From the NCBI GenBank assembly GCA_037903475.1, contig JBAJFG010000150.1, positions 806,001-870,000 on the forward strand: a DNA stretch of 64,000 nucleotides, read 5' to 3'. A program made the translations under genes and the position numbers. Below, piece after piece: positions 1 to 11,239 of the stretch. Position 1 is the first letter of the stretch. Each line of letters opens with the position of its first letter. This DNA comes from Ancylostoma caninum. Taxonomy: Eukaryota; Nematoda; Chromadorea; Rhabditida; Ancylostomatidae. The notes below the pieces were generated by a model. It did not search any database, had not been told where the DNA came from, and saw only the letters and a list, made by a program, of their open reading frames with translations.

Positions 1-27
1 TTCTCACTTCTGAAATGAGTCGCTTAC

Positions 28-69
28 CATATAGCCTGCCGCTCTACAATCGCAACAGTAAGTTGAACA
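28..69 (-). CDS. EGF-like exon fragment, donor side
   Basis: Read on the minus strand this 14-codon stretch has the spacing C-x(3)-C-x-C-x(3)-AGY, like the C-terminal half of an EGF-like repeat, and ends at a good donor (ATG|GTAAGC). A homologous stretch lies at 57502-57543; its three cysteines and the AAG[FY] motif are kept while other positions changed. The 5' side of the exon was not resolved and the window edge removes the rest of the gene. It could also be a chance match in a dispersed repeat that both copies share. Confidence 0.3.
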
Positions 70-615
70 CCTTGAATGGCCATCTACCTGCGATGATATT
101 GCCGTGGACCCATCTGCCGGACAGAAGGGTTTCGTCGTGCCAGCTAACGTCGTTGACACGGTGTGCACATGTGGTTTAGCGGAGCTGGTTTGCGGAATTC
201 ATACCATTTGCAGGGTTTCGTGGCGGGACCCGTTACGGAACACTCGTCGCTGTGGCACACATGGAATACTGCCATCATTTCTGTGTTTTTCTCGTGTTTC
301 ACGCTACTTCATCGCTGTCGGTGACTTCGTCTTACCTAAAAACCCCGGTATACCGCGAAATCTTCAACCCAAAAATTTCCGTGGATGCTGCCTTTCGGCT
401 CAGGCTGATGTGTGGACATGGGCGTATGCGTACACTTGAACTAATGTTTTCGCTCATACTTCCAAGTAGTAGCCTACGACCATTTTTAGGTGCACTCCCA
501 CTCCATTTTTGCTGATTTGCTCATTGTTGTAAGCAGAACCTCCCTACGTCCGTGAACGCCACGGTTGGAGCATTTGCTGTAATAGCCACAAGTGGAGATA
601 ATGTCCACATTACTG
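70..615. other. no gene resolved
   Basis: I see no convincing exon here. The stretch around 350-380 resembles 59430-59450 and 61228-61250 (core CCGTGG.TGCTGCC), so part of it is an old dispersed or duplicated segment. The motif near 210-235 (AGGGTTTCGTGGCGGGACCC) resembles 63648-63670. Confidence 0.3.
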
Positions 616-760
616 TTATGTGAATGTGCAAAAATAACCAAGAACAATCAGAGGCTCTCCTATATGGAACTCCTCCATGGGGTATTGAGTCACATATGGT
701 ATCTCAGCATAGGATGAATTGAGCATACCATCGACGAGAAGGGCGCGACACCGGAAACGC
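616..760 (-). pseudogene. duplicated last exon of the GT14 gene
   Basis: This minus-strand segment contains SSYAEIPYV followed by an open frame to a stop at 616-618. The nucleotides coding YAEIPYV are identical to those in the last exon of the adjacent GT14 gene (around 1095-1117), while the flanking residues differ. It may be a duplicated, alternative terminal exon or the relic of a neighbouring paralogue. No acceptor was resolved with confidence. Confidence 0.35.
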
Positions 761-1024
761 GTGCATCTCACCTTCGCCTGGTTTCCGTCAGATGTGTGGC
801 TGTCTGCGTGGCTGTCTGAGAGAGGACCACATGCGACGGATGTCAACCCTCTTTTACAGTATCGCTCCGCGTAGTTGGAGAGAAGATTGTTTAGTTGGAA
901 AGTTACGTTTCTGACTCATTTTATTACACGAACGAGCCTTTTTAAACACTTCCAAACGAAGAATTATTAGAAAATCTTTTTTGTATAAGAATTTATTCAA
1001 ACACAACGGGCGCAAAACGATTTA

Positions 1025-4000
1025 TTAATGAATTTTCATAATCCATTCTGGATGGGTTAGATTGAAAAATGGAACACCTCTGCTTAACTCCACATATGGT
1101 ATCTCAGCATAGGGTAATGGGTTGAACGGCACAGGCGAAAATGTTCGCTGTCGAGTACTCTGGAGAGAAGAGCTTTCCTCAGACGTGCAAAGTAACATTG
1201 TACGACTTGCTTATTGTTAGATCTACCTTCAGTATGCAAAAATATGAAGCTGGTTGGTACTCAATGTAGAACTTGTGAGCGACCAAGTGTGGTTGCTTCA
1301 GCAATATAGGAATATCGCGTACACCAAACAGACATGAATAACGGAACATTTTGCCTATAAATTCATGAATACATATTAAGAAGGTATGCAATCAAATAGG
1401 GTAGTGGCATGAGGCACACTGCTTTCCGCGCACACGAGCGATGGTTCGATCGCCCCTTCCCAGCTGAGCCATCCTTCGTTAACCTGGTACAAGAGAAGTC
1501 CTGGAGGATGAAGTACCTCATACAGTGACTTGGTGCATGCTAACTATGCCTCTGCGATGCTTAGATGAAGCCGAATGCGTTTCGCACCCCAGGCACGGGA
1601 TTGATTAATGTCGACCACTTTGTCCTCTATGCAGTCGAACAAATCGTAGCAGCTAATGAAAACGTGCCGTGACTTACCGCGACACTTGCTCCACTTCCAA
1701 ACTTGATAACGGGAAATGTAAGCGTTCATAGGAGCTGCATCTTCTTTGTACCTGTCGTACTCCTTCGTGCTAATAGAGTTAACGATCTTTTGAAAGAGCA
1801 GCACCTTCTCAGCATCGAATCCACCGGTTATTGTTAAAGCTGAATTGATATTTCTTCGGAAGAGGAACTCAGAACGATGTTATTGAAAAGGACTTACTTG
1901 AAGGATTGCCAACTATTGTCACCCAGAAACTTTCGTCTGGAATAAATGTTTGAGGAAGGTACTTGAGTAGACGGCCTGTTAGGGGTGACCTAACCATTTC
2001 ATTGACCGTTCTTCGAGACAGCAAAATAGACAGAGAACTTTTTACCAATGGCAAAGGAGGAGGAGATTTCTAGAAGTCCGTGAATTCATGGCTCCAGTGA
2101 TAATATAAGTAGTTTTCCGCAGGTAATTTGTATGCTACAGAACTGCTTACGTTTTTGCGTTTGATACGGTTGCTAGGAAATTCCTCTATATCCGCGTTTA
2201 CTGTTTCATTGAGGCTTTTGAAGATCTGTACCATTTCGAGGTTCGTCTTTAGTGGAGCATCCACTCCAGAAAGGTACTGAAACAAAATAGGATTTGGGAA
2301 ATTTTTGAGAAATTCGGACATTTTGTGTAAAGCCATAGTTTTTTTTTTCGATAGAAGCAAAGCTTTTGAAGTTTTTCATTCGATAGAAGCAAAGTGACTG
2401 ATGCTCATTTGAAGTGTCCAACCTGAAAGAATGAGCTACACCTCTTTCAATACTGATAATATTCTTCGCACTCTCGTCCAGTTCGAAAATCCCAATCCAT
2501 TTAAGTATTATTTCCGGTAGTGGAAGTTTCGTCAATGTTTTACGAAATTTATATGGCAAACAACACAATCCCACCTTTAAAACACTTCAAAAGTATATTT
2601 TTGGAAGTGCACAGAAGTAGCAGTTTTCATCACGTCATTTACCTTTACCATTTCCTTTTTTTCATTTACCTTTACCTTCTTGCGTTTGTTTGATATACCA
2701 AATTAACTAGCAAAAGATATTCAATTCATTGTCCACACCTGAATTACATCTTGCCTTTGTTTTACCTTAGGATAGCCTTCTCAAGTGACAGTGAGCTGGG
2801 GGTTTAAGGGTTTTCTTCCTGCGATTTTAAGCTCGAATACAACCATGGTCGCGGTCGCGGGATGTCGCTAGATGATCAAGGCCGCCGTGGAACCCAAATC
2901 AGATTCTAACATACTGGCGATGAAAGCAGGGACGGACGCTCACTATATTACAGTTTCAAAACATCTGACTTCAATCAACAGGGTAGGAAAGGTACGGACG
3001 GGCGTCTCACCTGGTGTGAGGTCTTTTCTAACTAAACTTTTCGTCCCATAACAACTCGTTTCCAGTTCATGTAAGGGGTGTCGATGAAGCTCGGTTCATG
3101 TAGGGTAAAACGAAATGCAAATGGGTATGCGTAGGACGAAATCTTCTCTCTAGGGAGATTTTGTTAGGAGTTTGGTGGTGCTGTAAGGGTGTGATTGACT
3201 GCAATCTTCTCCGCCTTAGTCAAGCGTTGACAGCGGAGTCCTACTACTGTAGTTTAGAGTTGATGTCCGAAAATCTGCTGTAGATGTGGTTGGCAATGGT
3301 GAACAGTCAGGTTCACCCCTGCTCAACGCTAGCGCTGAGCCTTCAATTAAAAACCCACTGGTAAAAACTGAAGCAGTAAGGCGTTGAGGTTCTCATCCTT
3401 TCGCCTTATTCCTCAGACTTCTCCCTTACTAAATATCCCTTTTAAAAAGATCCAGATTCAAATCTATGACAGCAGCAGATTGCTGCTCTAGAGCATGCCG
3501 AAATCGCCCCTCAAAAGTTTTCAAATTTTCGTGATCTAACTTCGTTGTAGAGGCAAACCATTTTTGCTGTATTATTAGAGAAGATTTAGCGAACTAAACG
3601 TGCATTGAACTGACGAAGGACATTGTGTTTAAAGCAAATTATAACAGTTTGAACTGGAGTGTTGGTTTCGGCATTTAATTTTGCATCAACCTAATAGTGG
3701 AAAAGTTCATCTAGATCAGAATGGCTAAAAATAGGCCATCATGGGAGCTTGCGATAGCTGGTAGCTTTTCTGTTCTGTATTCTTCGTTACTGCCCTAGTC
3801 GCGTGTTGATGCAGGTTCGTCATTAACTAGATCCGACGACAAGACATTTAATTCGAGACGCTTTTCAGGAAGTATGGCAAACATTTACGTGCATTTCTGC
3901 CTATGCATGCGATTGTATATAACGTTACAAGAGGCATGAGCTGGCGCGAACAAAACTCTTCGCTTCTTGTCGCCTCGCTCGTGTCGTGCTGTGGCCGTCG

Positions 4001-4391
4001 ACGTGACGCTATCGGATGAAATATAAGCACAGCTGCACTGCCTCGTAACTAGCTAAAGGCAGTATTATTTTTGTATACTTTCGCAAACCTTACCTGAAAG
4101 TACTTCCACGGTGTCTCACTTTTTGCAAGGTACTCAAAGCATGCATACGTCGTATTGATTACTTCAAAATTTCCCCACTGTAGTGGCGGGCGTTTCTGAA
4201 TTAAACGAGTGAATTGGTCTGGTCCAAGATGTTAGACTGTGTTCTACGCGGATGCATACCATAACGTGAATGTTTGGGAAGCACTCGTGAACGTCTTGTA
4301 ATATTTCCAACATAGACTCGTCGGCAGACCCGCTCACTGCTACACAGTACTCATTTTGTGGATGATAAAAAGCCGACAATTGGAATAAAAC
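1025..4391 (-). CDS. GT14 Core-2/I-branching-type glycosyltransferase (C-terminal 318 residues)
   Basis: Seven minus-strand exons join in frame: 4391-4260, 4195-4094, 2276-2151, 2069-1898, 1839-1678, 1354-1227 and 1159-1025. All boundaries follow GT/AG; acceptors include TTTCAG and TTCTAG, donors GTAAGC, GTAAGT and GTAGAT. In order the protein shows QLSAFYHPQNEYC, CFPNIHVM, QWGNF, WKYFQYLSG, PLKTN, DESFW, GGFDAE, YISRYQVW, SCLFGV.DIP, HKFY and THPEW before the stop. This is the layout of nematode GT14 enzymes, type II Golgi membrane proteins that add GlcNAc in beta-1,6 linkage or, in related members, xylose. The cytoplasmic tail, membrane anchor and start of the stem domain lie upstream of 4391 and were not found. 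The intron 4093-2277 is long (1.8 kb); the others are short. An AATAAA overlaps the stop codon (1022-1027). Family assignment is by recalled motifs; the exact acceptor sugar is unknown. Confidence 0.8.
2278..4093. other. long GT14 intron, nothing recognised
   Basis: This intron separates the WKYFQ exon from the YLSG exon. No transposon end, RNA gene or second reading frame could be supported. A 15-bp direct repeat (TTCGATAGAAGCAAA) occurs twice near 2350-2395. Confidence 0.4.
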
Positions 4392-5503
4392 CTAAATCAT
4401 AATCTTCATTCTCTTCAAAAAGACGGACTTCGTGACTGCAGAAACGCGGTAGGAAACCAAGGATGCGGAGAGAACATGCTCCAACTGAGGGTGTCGAGTC
4501 GATTCCATCGCAATTCTGTAACTGCGACGCTATGAAGTGCGACGTGCAGCACTGATCGCAAGCAAGAAATTAGTGAATCCTTTTACTGCGCTCTGGATCC
4601 TGTTTTTTCACATGCACGAACGCTTGCAGTTCATTTAATGTAGCATTGCCTCCAAGATGGTAAATTTAATTGAACCAAGGATGCGGAGAGAACATGCAAC
4701 AGTACTAACTTGTGCTGTGAACTTACTGGATGAAGAAATGAATTACTCCCACACAAAAAAACGCGGATATTCCAGGATGATTCCAAGATTTTACAACCCA
4801 CGTAGAAATCGCAGCAGAATTGAATTTCTTCTATTAAGCTCCATGTTCGTTCCCGGGGGTGTGACTTTGAGTGATCAAATAAAGTTTCCGGTTCTTCAAA
4901 ATCGCGATTTACAAAAAATTTTTATACCAGCGTGTGGTCAAGTAGACAATGCCGGAAGTGAAGCAGTCATATTTGCCGCCAAAGAGTGCTCGTTCATCTC
5001 TTCCCCTAAGTTCTGATCGTCACCGGCTACGCAACGGCATCAGTTTTGATGTCCGTACCTCAGCTCTTTGACTCGAAGCATTTTGGATACACTTCAGAAA
5101 TCAGAAAATTAACCGCAAAGAGCTTCCAGCTCCAAACAGTGCACTTTTGCCGCATTTTGTACTATGTAACTCGAGTTATGAAATGTGGCACAAAGACCCC
5201 AAACTGTTTACTGGTCTAGTCTCGTGGGCGGACATCCAGTTACAACAGGTCGCCGGACATTTAAAAGGGTCACTGCTTTGATGAGATGGTGTTGTGATTT
5301 CCTTGCCCAGTCCGAAGGTTCGATATTCGGTCGCTGAGATTGCTTTCGCTCACGTTCACTCATGAGTTGGAGTGGCTCTTCAGGCTCTGATGCGAAGACA
5401 TGGCCGAAATTTTGGCTAGTAACCTTCATTTTCACGAAATGATTTGGAGGAATTTTATCTCAACCAAATATTCCAGAGCTATCTGTTGGTAACGTGAATA
5501 GAG
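4392..5503. other. upstream of GT14 exons, no gene resolved
   Basis: The missing 5' exons of the GT14 gene should lie here or further up, but none could be matched. A motif of about 26 bp beginning ACCAAGGATGCGGAG occurs at about 4456 and again at about 4676. Open frames at 4657-5016 (+) and 5208-5435 (-) have no recognisable domain. Confidence 0.3.
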
Positions 5504-5670
5504 ATATTTGTATGCTTCTGTTAGCGACGCACGAGGTTGTCAAACTTCTTTATTGGCCGACGTTTCGGCGACTTCGCCTTCGTCAGAGCCTGAAAGAGTC
5601 GAGTCGATCCGTTAAAGTACTCGGACAAACACCTCCTCAATCCAACTTCGATCCAGATTATACCCGAGAA
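5504..5670 (-). mobile_element. solo 3' end of a Penelope-like element
   Basis: This is nearly identical, in reverse, to the 3' end of PLE copy B (about 12410-12576), with no reverse transcriptase attached. It begins at ATATTTGTATGC, the same end point as copy B. At 5670 it is cut by the 5' end of a Helitron-like element, exactly between A and T. It carries the hammerhead-like fold at 5548-5596. Confidence 0.75.
5548..5596 (-). ncRNA. hammerhead-ribozyme-like fold in the PLE end
   Basis: Read on the minus strand, CTGACGA is followed by a 4-bp stem II (GGCG/CGCC, loop AAGT), then GAAA, a minimal ACGT stem III and GTC, the expected cleavage site. Flanking stem I pairs GGCT with GGCC, plus an outer TCTTT/AAAGA helix. 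One extra A follows CTGACGA before stem II, which is not canonical. Minimal hammerhead motifs are known in Penelope-like elements. Whether this one self-cleaves is untested. Confidence 0.55.
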
Positions 5671-6676
5671 TCATGACTTATAATAAAGCGCTTAGTCTGT
5701 CACGTGTGTGTGTGGGTGTGTGTGAAACGAAATTCCCTGATTGGTCAGTGATGGTGATTGCGGGGTCAACAAGATGATAGAGATGGGTATGGTGAGGTTC
5801 AAAGAATCAAGAGAAGCTCTAAAGGATGGGGAAGTGGAGAGCGGTGAGTGCACCGTGGTGTGGAGAGTGCATCAGCGCCGGAAAGTGGGGAAACGCCTGG
5901 AGTCGGGCCCAACGTTGTGATAAAGATGCGCCGGCGTCCAAAAGTGGGGAAACGCCTGGAGTCGGGCCCAACTGTGTGATAAGGATGCGCCGGCTTCCAA
6001 AAGTGGGGAAACGCCTGGAGTCGGGTCCAACGGTGTGATAAGGATGCGCCGGCGTCCAAAAGTGGGGAAACGCCTGGAGTCGGGTCCAACGGTGTGATAA
6101 GGATGCGCCGACGTCCAAATGTGGGGAAACGCCTGGAGTCGGGCCCAACGGTGTGACAAGGGTGCGCCGGCGTCCATATGTAATATGAATTCGCTAGGCG
6201 GGTCTATTTCTGCATAAGGGGTACGCTTACGCTGTTTTGGCAGACCCTTCTATCTAAATCACCTAGATGTACATTGTTTCCTTTCGTATCCGTGTTCTCT
6301 ACCTATTCCGTTTGTGTCTGAATAAACCACTCCTTCCTTTCTGTTTATATACACCGGTGGACCCTTATCACTTCAATTACCACAACAACCAGTTGAGCCT
6401 GAATCATTTCAATATAACATTTACACTGAATTGGTTACACTCAATTATTCACAGCCACTAACTTCGCTTATATGGGAGAATATAATTTCGTTCTACGGGG
6501 GAAGCTACCACCTACGGGATCAAGGGCTTCTCAGGAAAGCGATAGAACTACGTGGAAGGAAAGAGTATTTATCAATCCATTGACACTTTTGTGTTTGCTT
6601 TCAACGTGCAGTATGCGAGCGAAGCGAGCATCAGTTGAAGTCTGGAAGTCCGGCGTTAGCAGGACGGCCAGACTAC
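5671..6676 (+). mobile_element. Helitron-like element H1, copy a
   Basis: The 5' end is A|TCATGACTTATAATAA, shared with copies at 49954 and 26121 (minus), each preceded by A. The 3' part contains TGCGAGCGAAGCGAGCA and a GTCCGGC-GTTA-GC.GGAC hairpin, then GGCCAGA and a degraded CTRR (CTAC). A 59-bp satellite core lies near the 5' end. No Rep/helicase gene is present, so it is non-autonomous. It sits inside the PLE fragment that ends at 5670. Confidence 0.65.
5868..6178. repeat. 59-bp minisatellite core of H1a
   Basis: About five tandem units with a 59-bp period; the GCGCCGGCGTCCA-type landmark recurs every 59 bases. Related 50-bp arrays lie inside other H1 copies (25590-25910, 50195-50440); the longer unit here contains an extra GCCTGGAGT-type segment. 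The array keeps several frames open on both strands, which explains overlapping long open frames that are not genes. Confidence 0.85.
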
Positions 6677-6689
6677 TTAGGCAAATCTA

Positions 6690-7284
6690 GCGGGCCTTCC
6701 GCGGGCGGATTCAGGCCCAACGGCCGGCCCGCGTGCCAATTTAGTGGGCGGGGCTTCTTCGCGGCCGGCCCGCGTGCCAATTTAGTGGGCGGGGCCTCCT
6801 GGCGGGCCTCCTGGCGGGCCTTTCGCGTGCCACGTTTGTGGGCGGGGCTTCCTGGCGGGCCTCCCGCGTGCCACGTTTGTGGGCGGGGCTCCTTTGCGGG
6901 CCGCCGGCGCGCGAGAATTTCTGGTGTGGATGCGTGAGGACGAGGCGGTGGCAGATGCAGGACGTTGACGGGGGAGGGGAAGAGGTGGAAAAAAATGGAG
7001 TGGCTCGCCGCTCTAGGGTGCGGATGTAAAATAAAAATAATAAATATCAATTTCAGTGTTAAATGATCAGTGATAATTATCAAAGAATAATAATTATTAT
7101 AAACGCTAAAAAATCTGTTTTGCAAAGCAGTTTCCAAATTTCTTTCCTGAGAGAGAGGGGGGGGTGGTGGCGTTCCCCTGCGTCCGCCGCCAATGAGATC
7201 GATCTATCCAAAGGCTCAGCATTTCCTGGGCAAGGGTTCTCATGCAATGGATTTTGGTGCCCACTCTGATGTGATGAAAGGAAG
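6690..7284 (+). repeat. dispersed GC-rich repeat R2, copy 1
   Basis: The same sequence recurs at 37600-38306: a block of GCGGGCC..CGCGTGCCA units of about 50 bp, an AT-rich middle (ATAATAATTATT), then a G-run, CGTCCGCCGCC, and an end with GATGTGATGAAAG. It begins right after the 3' end of H1a. No coding capacity or terminal inverted repeat was seen. It is probably a non-autonomous mobile element of unknown class. Confidence 0.6.
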
Positions 7285-7792
7285 TCTTACGTCAATACAG
7301 CGGCTCGTGGTTAGAGTGTTAGAAGGGCATTTCATAGTAGGTGCGTGCCTCAGCCGCTCGTCAGGTGCATGAGGATTATTTCCCTTGAGAACGGTTAATG
7401 TGGCATGCACATATTTAATGGTAAGAAAGCGCGGATGCCGCGAGGCTGAAAACGCCTGCGTCTCACCTGCGCTGCGTCAGCGGATGAGGCGGTCAGCTGT
7501 GACTCGGCTTATCTTTCATCATGTAGACGCAAGCGCGTCAAACGCACGTGTTTAGTATAAATTGCCTTGAACGCTTCAAGATTCATGAGTGCTCCTGTTA
7601 CTGGTAGTTATAGGTAATTCAAGTCTCATCCCATCTAAAAACTAATCTTAACAGACCGTTCGCTGTAGTCCCAAATCGGAGACGTTGAGTCATAATCGAC
7701 TCACTATGTATCCATATGTACCGATAGAGTACTGAGGTGATTGAGAATGAAGCCATTAGCGAACTGAAAGGGTTTCTGGATATCTGCACGGA
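7285..7792. other. no feature seen
   Basis: Mixed-composition sequence between repeat R2 and a tRNA-like segment. No exon, repeat end or RNA gene could be supported. Confidence 0.3.
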
Positions 7793-7860
7793 TGGTCGAG
7801 TGGACAAAGCAGCGGACTCTGGAGAATGAGAAGGTAGGTTCGAATCCTCAGTGAGCTCGA
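7793..7860 (+). repeat. tRNA-derived (SINE-like) segment
   Basis: It has a tRNA-like internal promoter: an A-box-like GGTCGAGTGGAC, then AAAGCAGCGGACTCT, and a perfect B-box GGTTCGAATCC. The same string arrangement recurs at 35990-36062. The acceptor stem does not pair, so it is not a functional tRNA. Confidence 0.55.
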
Positions 7861-7984
7861 CAACAATCTAAAGATGCGCGGGCTTTGCAAAATGTCCGTT
7901 TTTTCTAATTTCGGAAGTTTTTGATAATTTTATACTGTTTCCGTGCTCAGAGGGATCGTTATGATGCGCTCACTTTGCCACGCG

Positions 7985-8135
7985 CTGCTGTTCTAGGAAC
8001 CCGCCCGCGCTCCTTTAGCGTGCTTCCCGCGCTCATTTAGCGTGCCTTCCGCGCTCGTTTTGCAATTCACCCACGGGAGCGATGTGGGGCCGGCCGCAAA
8101 ACAAGCGCGGGCGGGCCGCCAGAATTGCCTGAGTA
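7985..8135. repeat. GC-rich degenerate repeat next to PLE copy A
   Basis: Short units such as TTTAGCGTGCCTTCCGCGC repeat imperfectly. The block joins the 3' side of PLE copy A, where that copy stops matching copy B. Confidence 0.4.
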
Positions 8136-8268
8136 GTCACGAATAACCCCAGCGGTAACCCACTCACCTCTTCACAAGTCCGCCAACCGGGTGATGTTTT
8201 GGACGACCGGCCGAACACGCAGAACTTGGAAACAGTATGAGACGTTCTGCCATTAGTCATATCTCGCG

Positions 8269-9710
8269 TCAGATCTTACACAGTGCGAGATATGGATAGA
8301 GCTCACTGGTGATGGTGGGGCACTCCTCTTTGCGGTTCATTCTCGGGTTTTTGGCATGAATCCAAAAGGCCTCGAGCGCCTTGCGTGCTGATATCTCAGT
8401 TTCAAGTGCAAGAATCGTTGGTTCTACTTCGTAATCGACGCCGTCATGCACTCGCATTCGATGAGCACCCAAAGGGTTAGACGAGCGAGAACTTAGTTTC
8501 CCTTCAAGATGCTCTTTAATTCTAACGCAGAGTGGCCGTGCAGTTTCACCAATGTATTCGTCCCTGCAGACTCTGCACTTGATCATGTACACAGTACAAG
8601 ATTTCATGCAATCACCCTCTGTGCCAAATGGACAAATGACACAGTCGGGCGTTACGCAGAGGCGGTCGTATAAGCGGTTTCGAACCAATTGGTGTTTCAG
8701 ATTGTTTGGTGGAATTTCAGTGATCGTCACCAAACTTTCCAGACCTGCTCTCCTCAGACAGAGTCGCGTGGCTCTGCTAACATCATCGGAGATGAACGGC
8801 ATGCAAAACTGGATTGTATTGGATATATTGGCATGTTCTTCTCGCGTTTGTTTGTTGCGCCGCCAACCATAGGATCCTCTGAGGGCATAACCGTTAGAAA
8901 TGGCGATATCTTGAGCCAAGTGGAGCGATTCACGCTTCTCTTCCCTCCCTGAACAGACCTTTGCTGCTGTCTTGAACATGTTGCCAACAACCGATCTCTT
9001 CGTCTGTTTAGGGTGGGCAGAGAGGTTGTGAACAATAATGTTCTTGTTACTTGGTTTGCGATACCATTTTGTTCGTAGAGTACCCCCAGAAATGTGGACC
9101 TGCACGTTTAAGAATGGGAGCCAGTCTTGTTTTGGTGTTTCTCTAGTTAGCTTTATGTGCTCCGATTGTTCGTTCAACAGTTCAAAAAATCTGTCCATCT
9201 CATTTTGAGTGGAACAGATGATGAAGCAGTCGTCGATATACCTACAATACAAGAGCGGGCGCGATTCTAAGACAGGAGACTCGATTTTTGCCATAAAAGC
9301 TATGGCAAGTACTGGTGCGAGGCGTTGTCCCATGGCTAATCCCCTATTTTGCGCGAAGTATTCACCAGACCATCTAAAAGTTGTGCAGCTGAGACACTCC
9401 TTGAGAAGTGTCATAATGTGCGCTATTGACAAACCATGCATTTTGATGGTTCCTTGGTGTTCGTTGAGAAGTTCAAACACCGCTTGCATGGCTGAGTCAT
9501 TCGATACGTTGGTATAAAGTGCGTTAACATCGAATGACTCCATCACACAGTTGTTATCGAAGCGTACATTACGTAGATGATCCAGAAACATGGTTGTGTT
9601 TTTTAGGTGAGCCGGAACGTAATTGAGTAATTGCACCAGAATAATATTCAAGAACCATGAAATTCTGTCAGTAGGACCGCCGACGCAGCTTATGATTGGT
9701 CGTACTTTGT

Positions 9711-9714
<4 letters not shown>
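8269..9714 (-). CDS. PLE reverse transcriptase with GIY-YIG endonuclease (N-terminally truncated)
   Basis: The frame is uninterrupted. Upstream of the first possible start it still reads KVRPIISCVGGPTDRISWFL, an RT region, until it runs into (TA)n. RT motifs follow: SFDVNALYTNV, the GLAMGQRLAPVLA block and the catalytic CRYIDDC. A linker then leads to cysteine pairs (C..C.ICPF, C..SC) and the GIY-YIG core YMIKCRVCRDEYIGETARPL with RIKEHL. This RT plus C-terminal GIY-YIG order defines Penelope-like elements. Full-length PLE proteins are usually much longer at the N terminus, so roughly 200-300 residues are gone. It copies the element RNA and nicks the target. It ends at the last codon of ALCKI. 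Confidence 0.88.

Positions 9715-9749
<35 letters not shown>
9715..9749. repeat. (TA)n microsatellite at PLE copy A breakpoint
   Basis: About 35 bases of alternating AT at the 5' truncation point of PLE copy A. Confidence 0.9.
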
Positions 9750-9753
<4 letters not shown>

Positions 9754-10009
9754 CTAGCGCCCCTTCGGGACGCTGGAAAGTGGGGTGGGGCAGCCACTTG
9801 AGGCATGTGCAAAAGCTCCACACGTGCAAAATGCTTAGAAAATTAGCAAATAAGCAAAATTAATCATTAACTGAGCTCTAATTCAAAAACCTTCTTGTAA
9901 GTTACGTATAAGAGAAGCAGAACAAATCTTCCAATGGGCCCAAACATGAAGTCCTTCTTATGAGTTGAGTATGCGAATGAGAAGTTCGTTCCCCATCGTA
10001 TGGCGTATT

Positions 10010-11236
10010 CGTGCGTATTCCTCACTATCGGGCCAACGCAGACGCGTTCTCCATCGGCGGAACTGTATCCTGCCGTACCCCACATTATTGGACAAAGCGA
10101 AATTGTATCCGAGTGTTTTCCACACTACTGGGCCGCAGCGGACTTCCCTCCATCGGTGGACCCGTATTCTGGCGCCATCTTCACACATTAGGCCTGAACC
10201 GTATCCTGGTATTCTCCACTCTACTGAGTCACAGCGGACCAATCCCATGTTGGCGGACCCGTATCCTGGTGTTATCCATACTACTGGGCCACGGCGGGCC
10301 CTTCCTCCATCAGAGCGCCCGCATTCTGGCGCCTTCCTCACAGTTAGGGCAAACCGGATCCGTTCTCTAGGGGCGGGTTCGCATCCTGTCATTCTCAACA
10401 CTAAAGTGAACCCGTATCCTGGTGTCCCCCGCAGCATTGGGGCCCTCGCGGGCCTTCTCTCCATGGCTGGACCCACGTCATGGCGTTCCCCACAGCACTG
10501 GGCCACGGCGGGCCCTTTCTCCATCGGTGGACCCGTGTCTCGGCGTTCCCCGCATCACTGGGCCACGGTGGGCCCTTTCTTCATCGGTGGACCCGTGTCA
10601 TGGCGTCCCCCACAGCACTGGGCCACGGCGGGCCCTTTCTTCATCGGTGGACCCGTGTCTAGGCGTTCCCCGCATCACTGGGCCACGGCGGGCCCTTTCT
10701 TCATCGGTGGACCCGTGTCATGGCGTTCCCCACAGCACTGGGCCACGGCGGTCCCCTTCTTCATCGGTGGACCCGTGTCATGGCGTTCCCCACAGCACTG
10801 GACCACGACGAGCCCTTTCTCCATCGGTGGACCCGTTTCTTGGCGTTCCCCACCCTTTCTCCATCGGTGGACCCATGTCATGGAGTTTCTCGCACCACTG
10901 GGCCAGGCGGGGCTTTTCTCCATCGGTGGACCCGTATCTTGGCGTCCCCCGCTTCATTGGGCCCTAGCGGGCCTTTTCTCCATGGCTGGACCCACCTCAT
11001 GGCGTTCCCCACAGCACTGGGCCACGGCGGGACCTTTCTCCATCGGTGGACCCGTTTCTTAACGTTCCCCACAGCACTGGGCCACGGCGGGCCCTTTCTC
11101 CATCGGTGGACCCGTGTCTCGGCGTTCCCCGCACCACTGGGCCACGGTGGGCCCTTTCTCCATCGGTGTACTCGTTTGTTGGCGTTCCCCACAGCACTGG
11201 GCCACGGCGGGCCATTTCTCCATCGGTGGACACGTA
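10010..11236. repeat. 60-bp GC-rich minisatellite array
   Basis: From 10440 to 11236 about 13 well-kept units with an exact 60-bp period (CACTGGGCCACGGCGGGCC, CATCGGTGGACCCGT); from 10010 the units are diverged. Because 60 is a multiple of three, several frames stay open for hundreds of codons on both strands. These are not genes. The unit shares GGTGGACCCGT with the H1 Helitron satellites. Confidence 0.92.
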
Positions 11237-11239
11237 TCC

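Larger units (their letters stand above)
8136..9750 (-). mobile_element. Penelope-like retroelement, copy A, 5'-truncated
   Basis: It holds the RT and GIY-YIG reading frame at 8269-9714 plus about 130 bp downstream that match copy B (12280-12405). It ends on its 5' side inside a (TA)n tract at 9715-9749. The 3' hammerhead-like segment seen in copy B is missing or replaced by GC-rich sequence. It lies in inverted orientation to copy B. Confidence 0.85.

Noticed and set aside
1400..1475. tRNA gene (GGTTCGATCGCC present)
   Set aside because: Only the B-box-like string fits; A-box and stems do not.
5494..5676. Plus-strand 60-codon frame, also seen in reverse at 12400-12569
   Set aside because: It is the antisense of the PLE 3' end with its hammerhead-like fold; conservation reflects the element, not a protein.
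5799..6177. Overlapping proline/histidine-rich open frames
   Set aside because: They are translations of the 59-bp satellite in the H1 Helitron.
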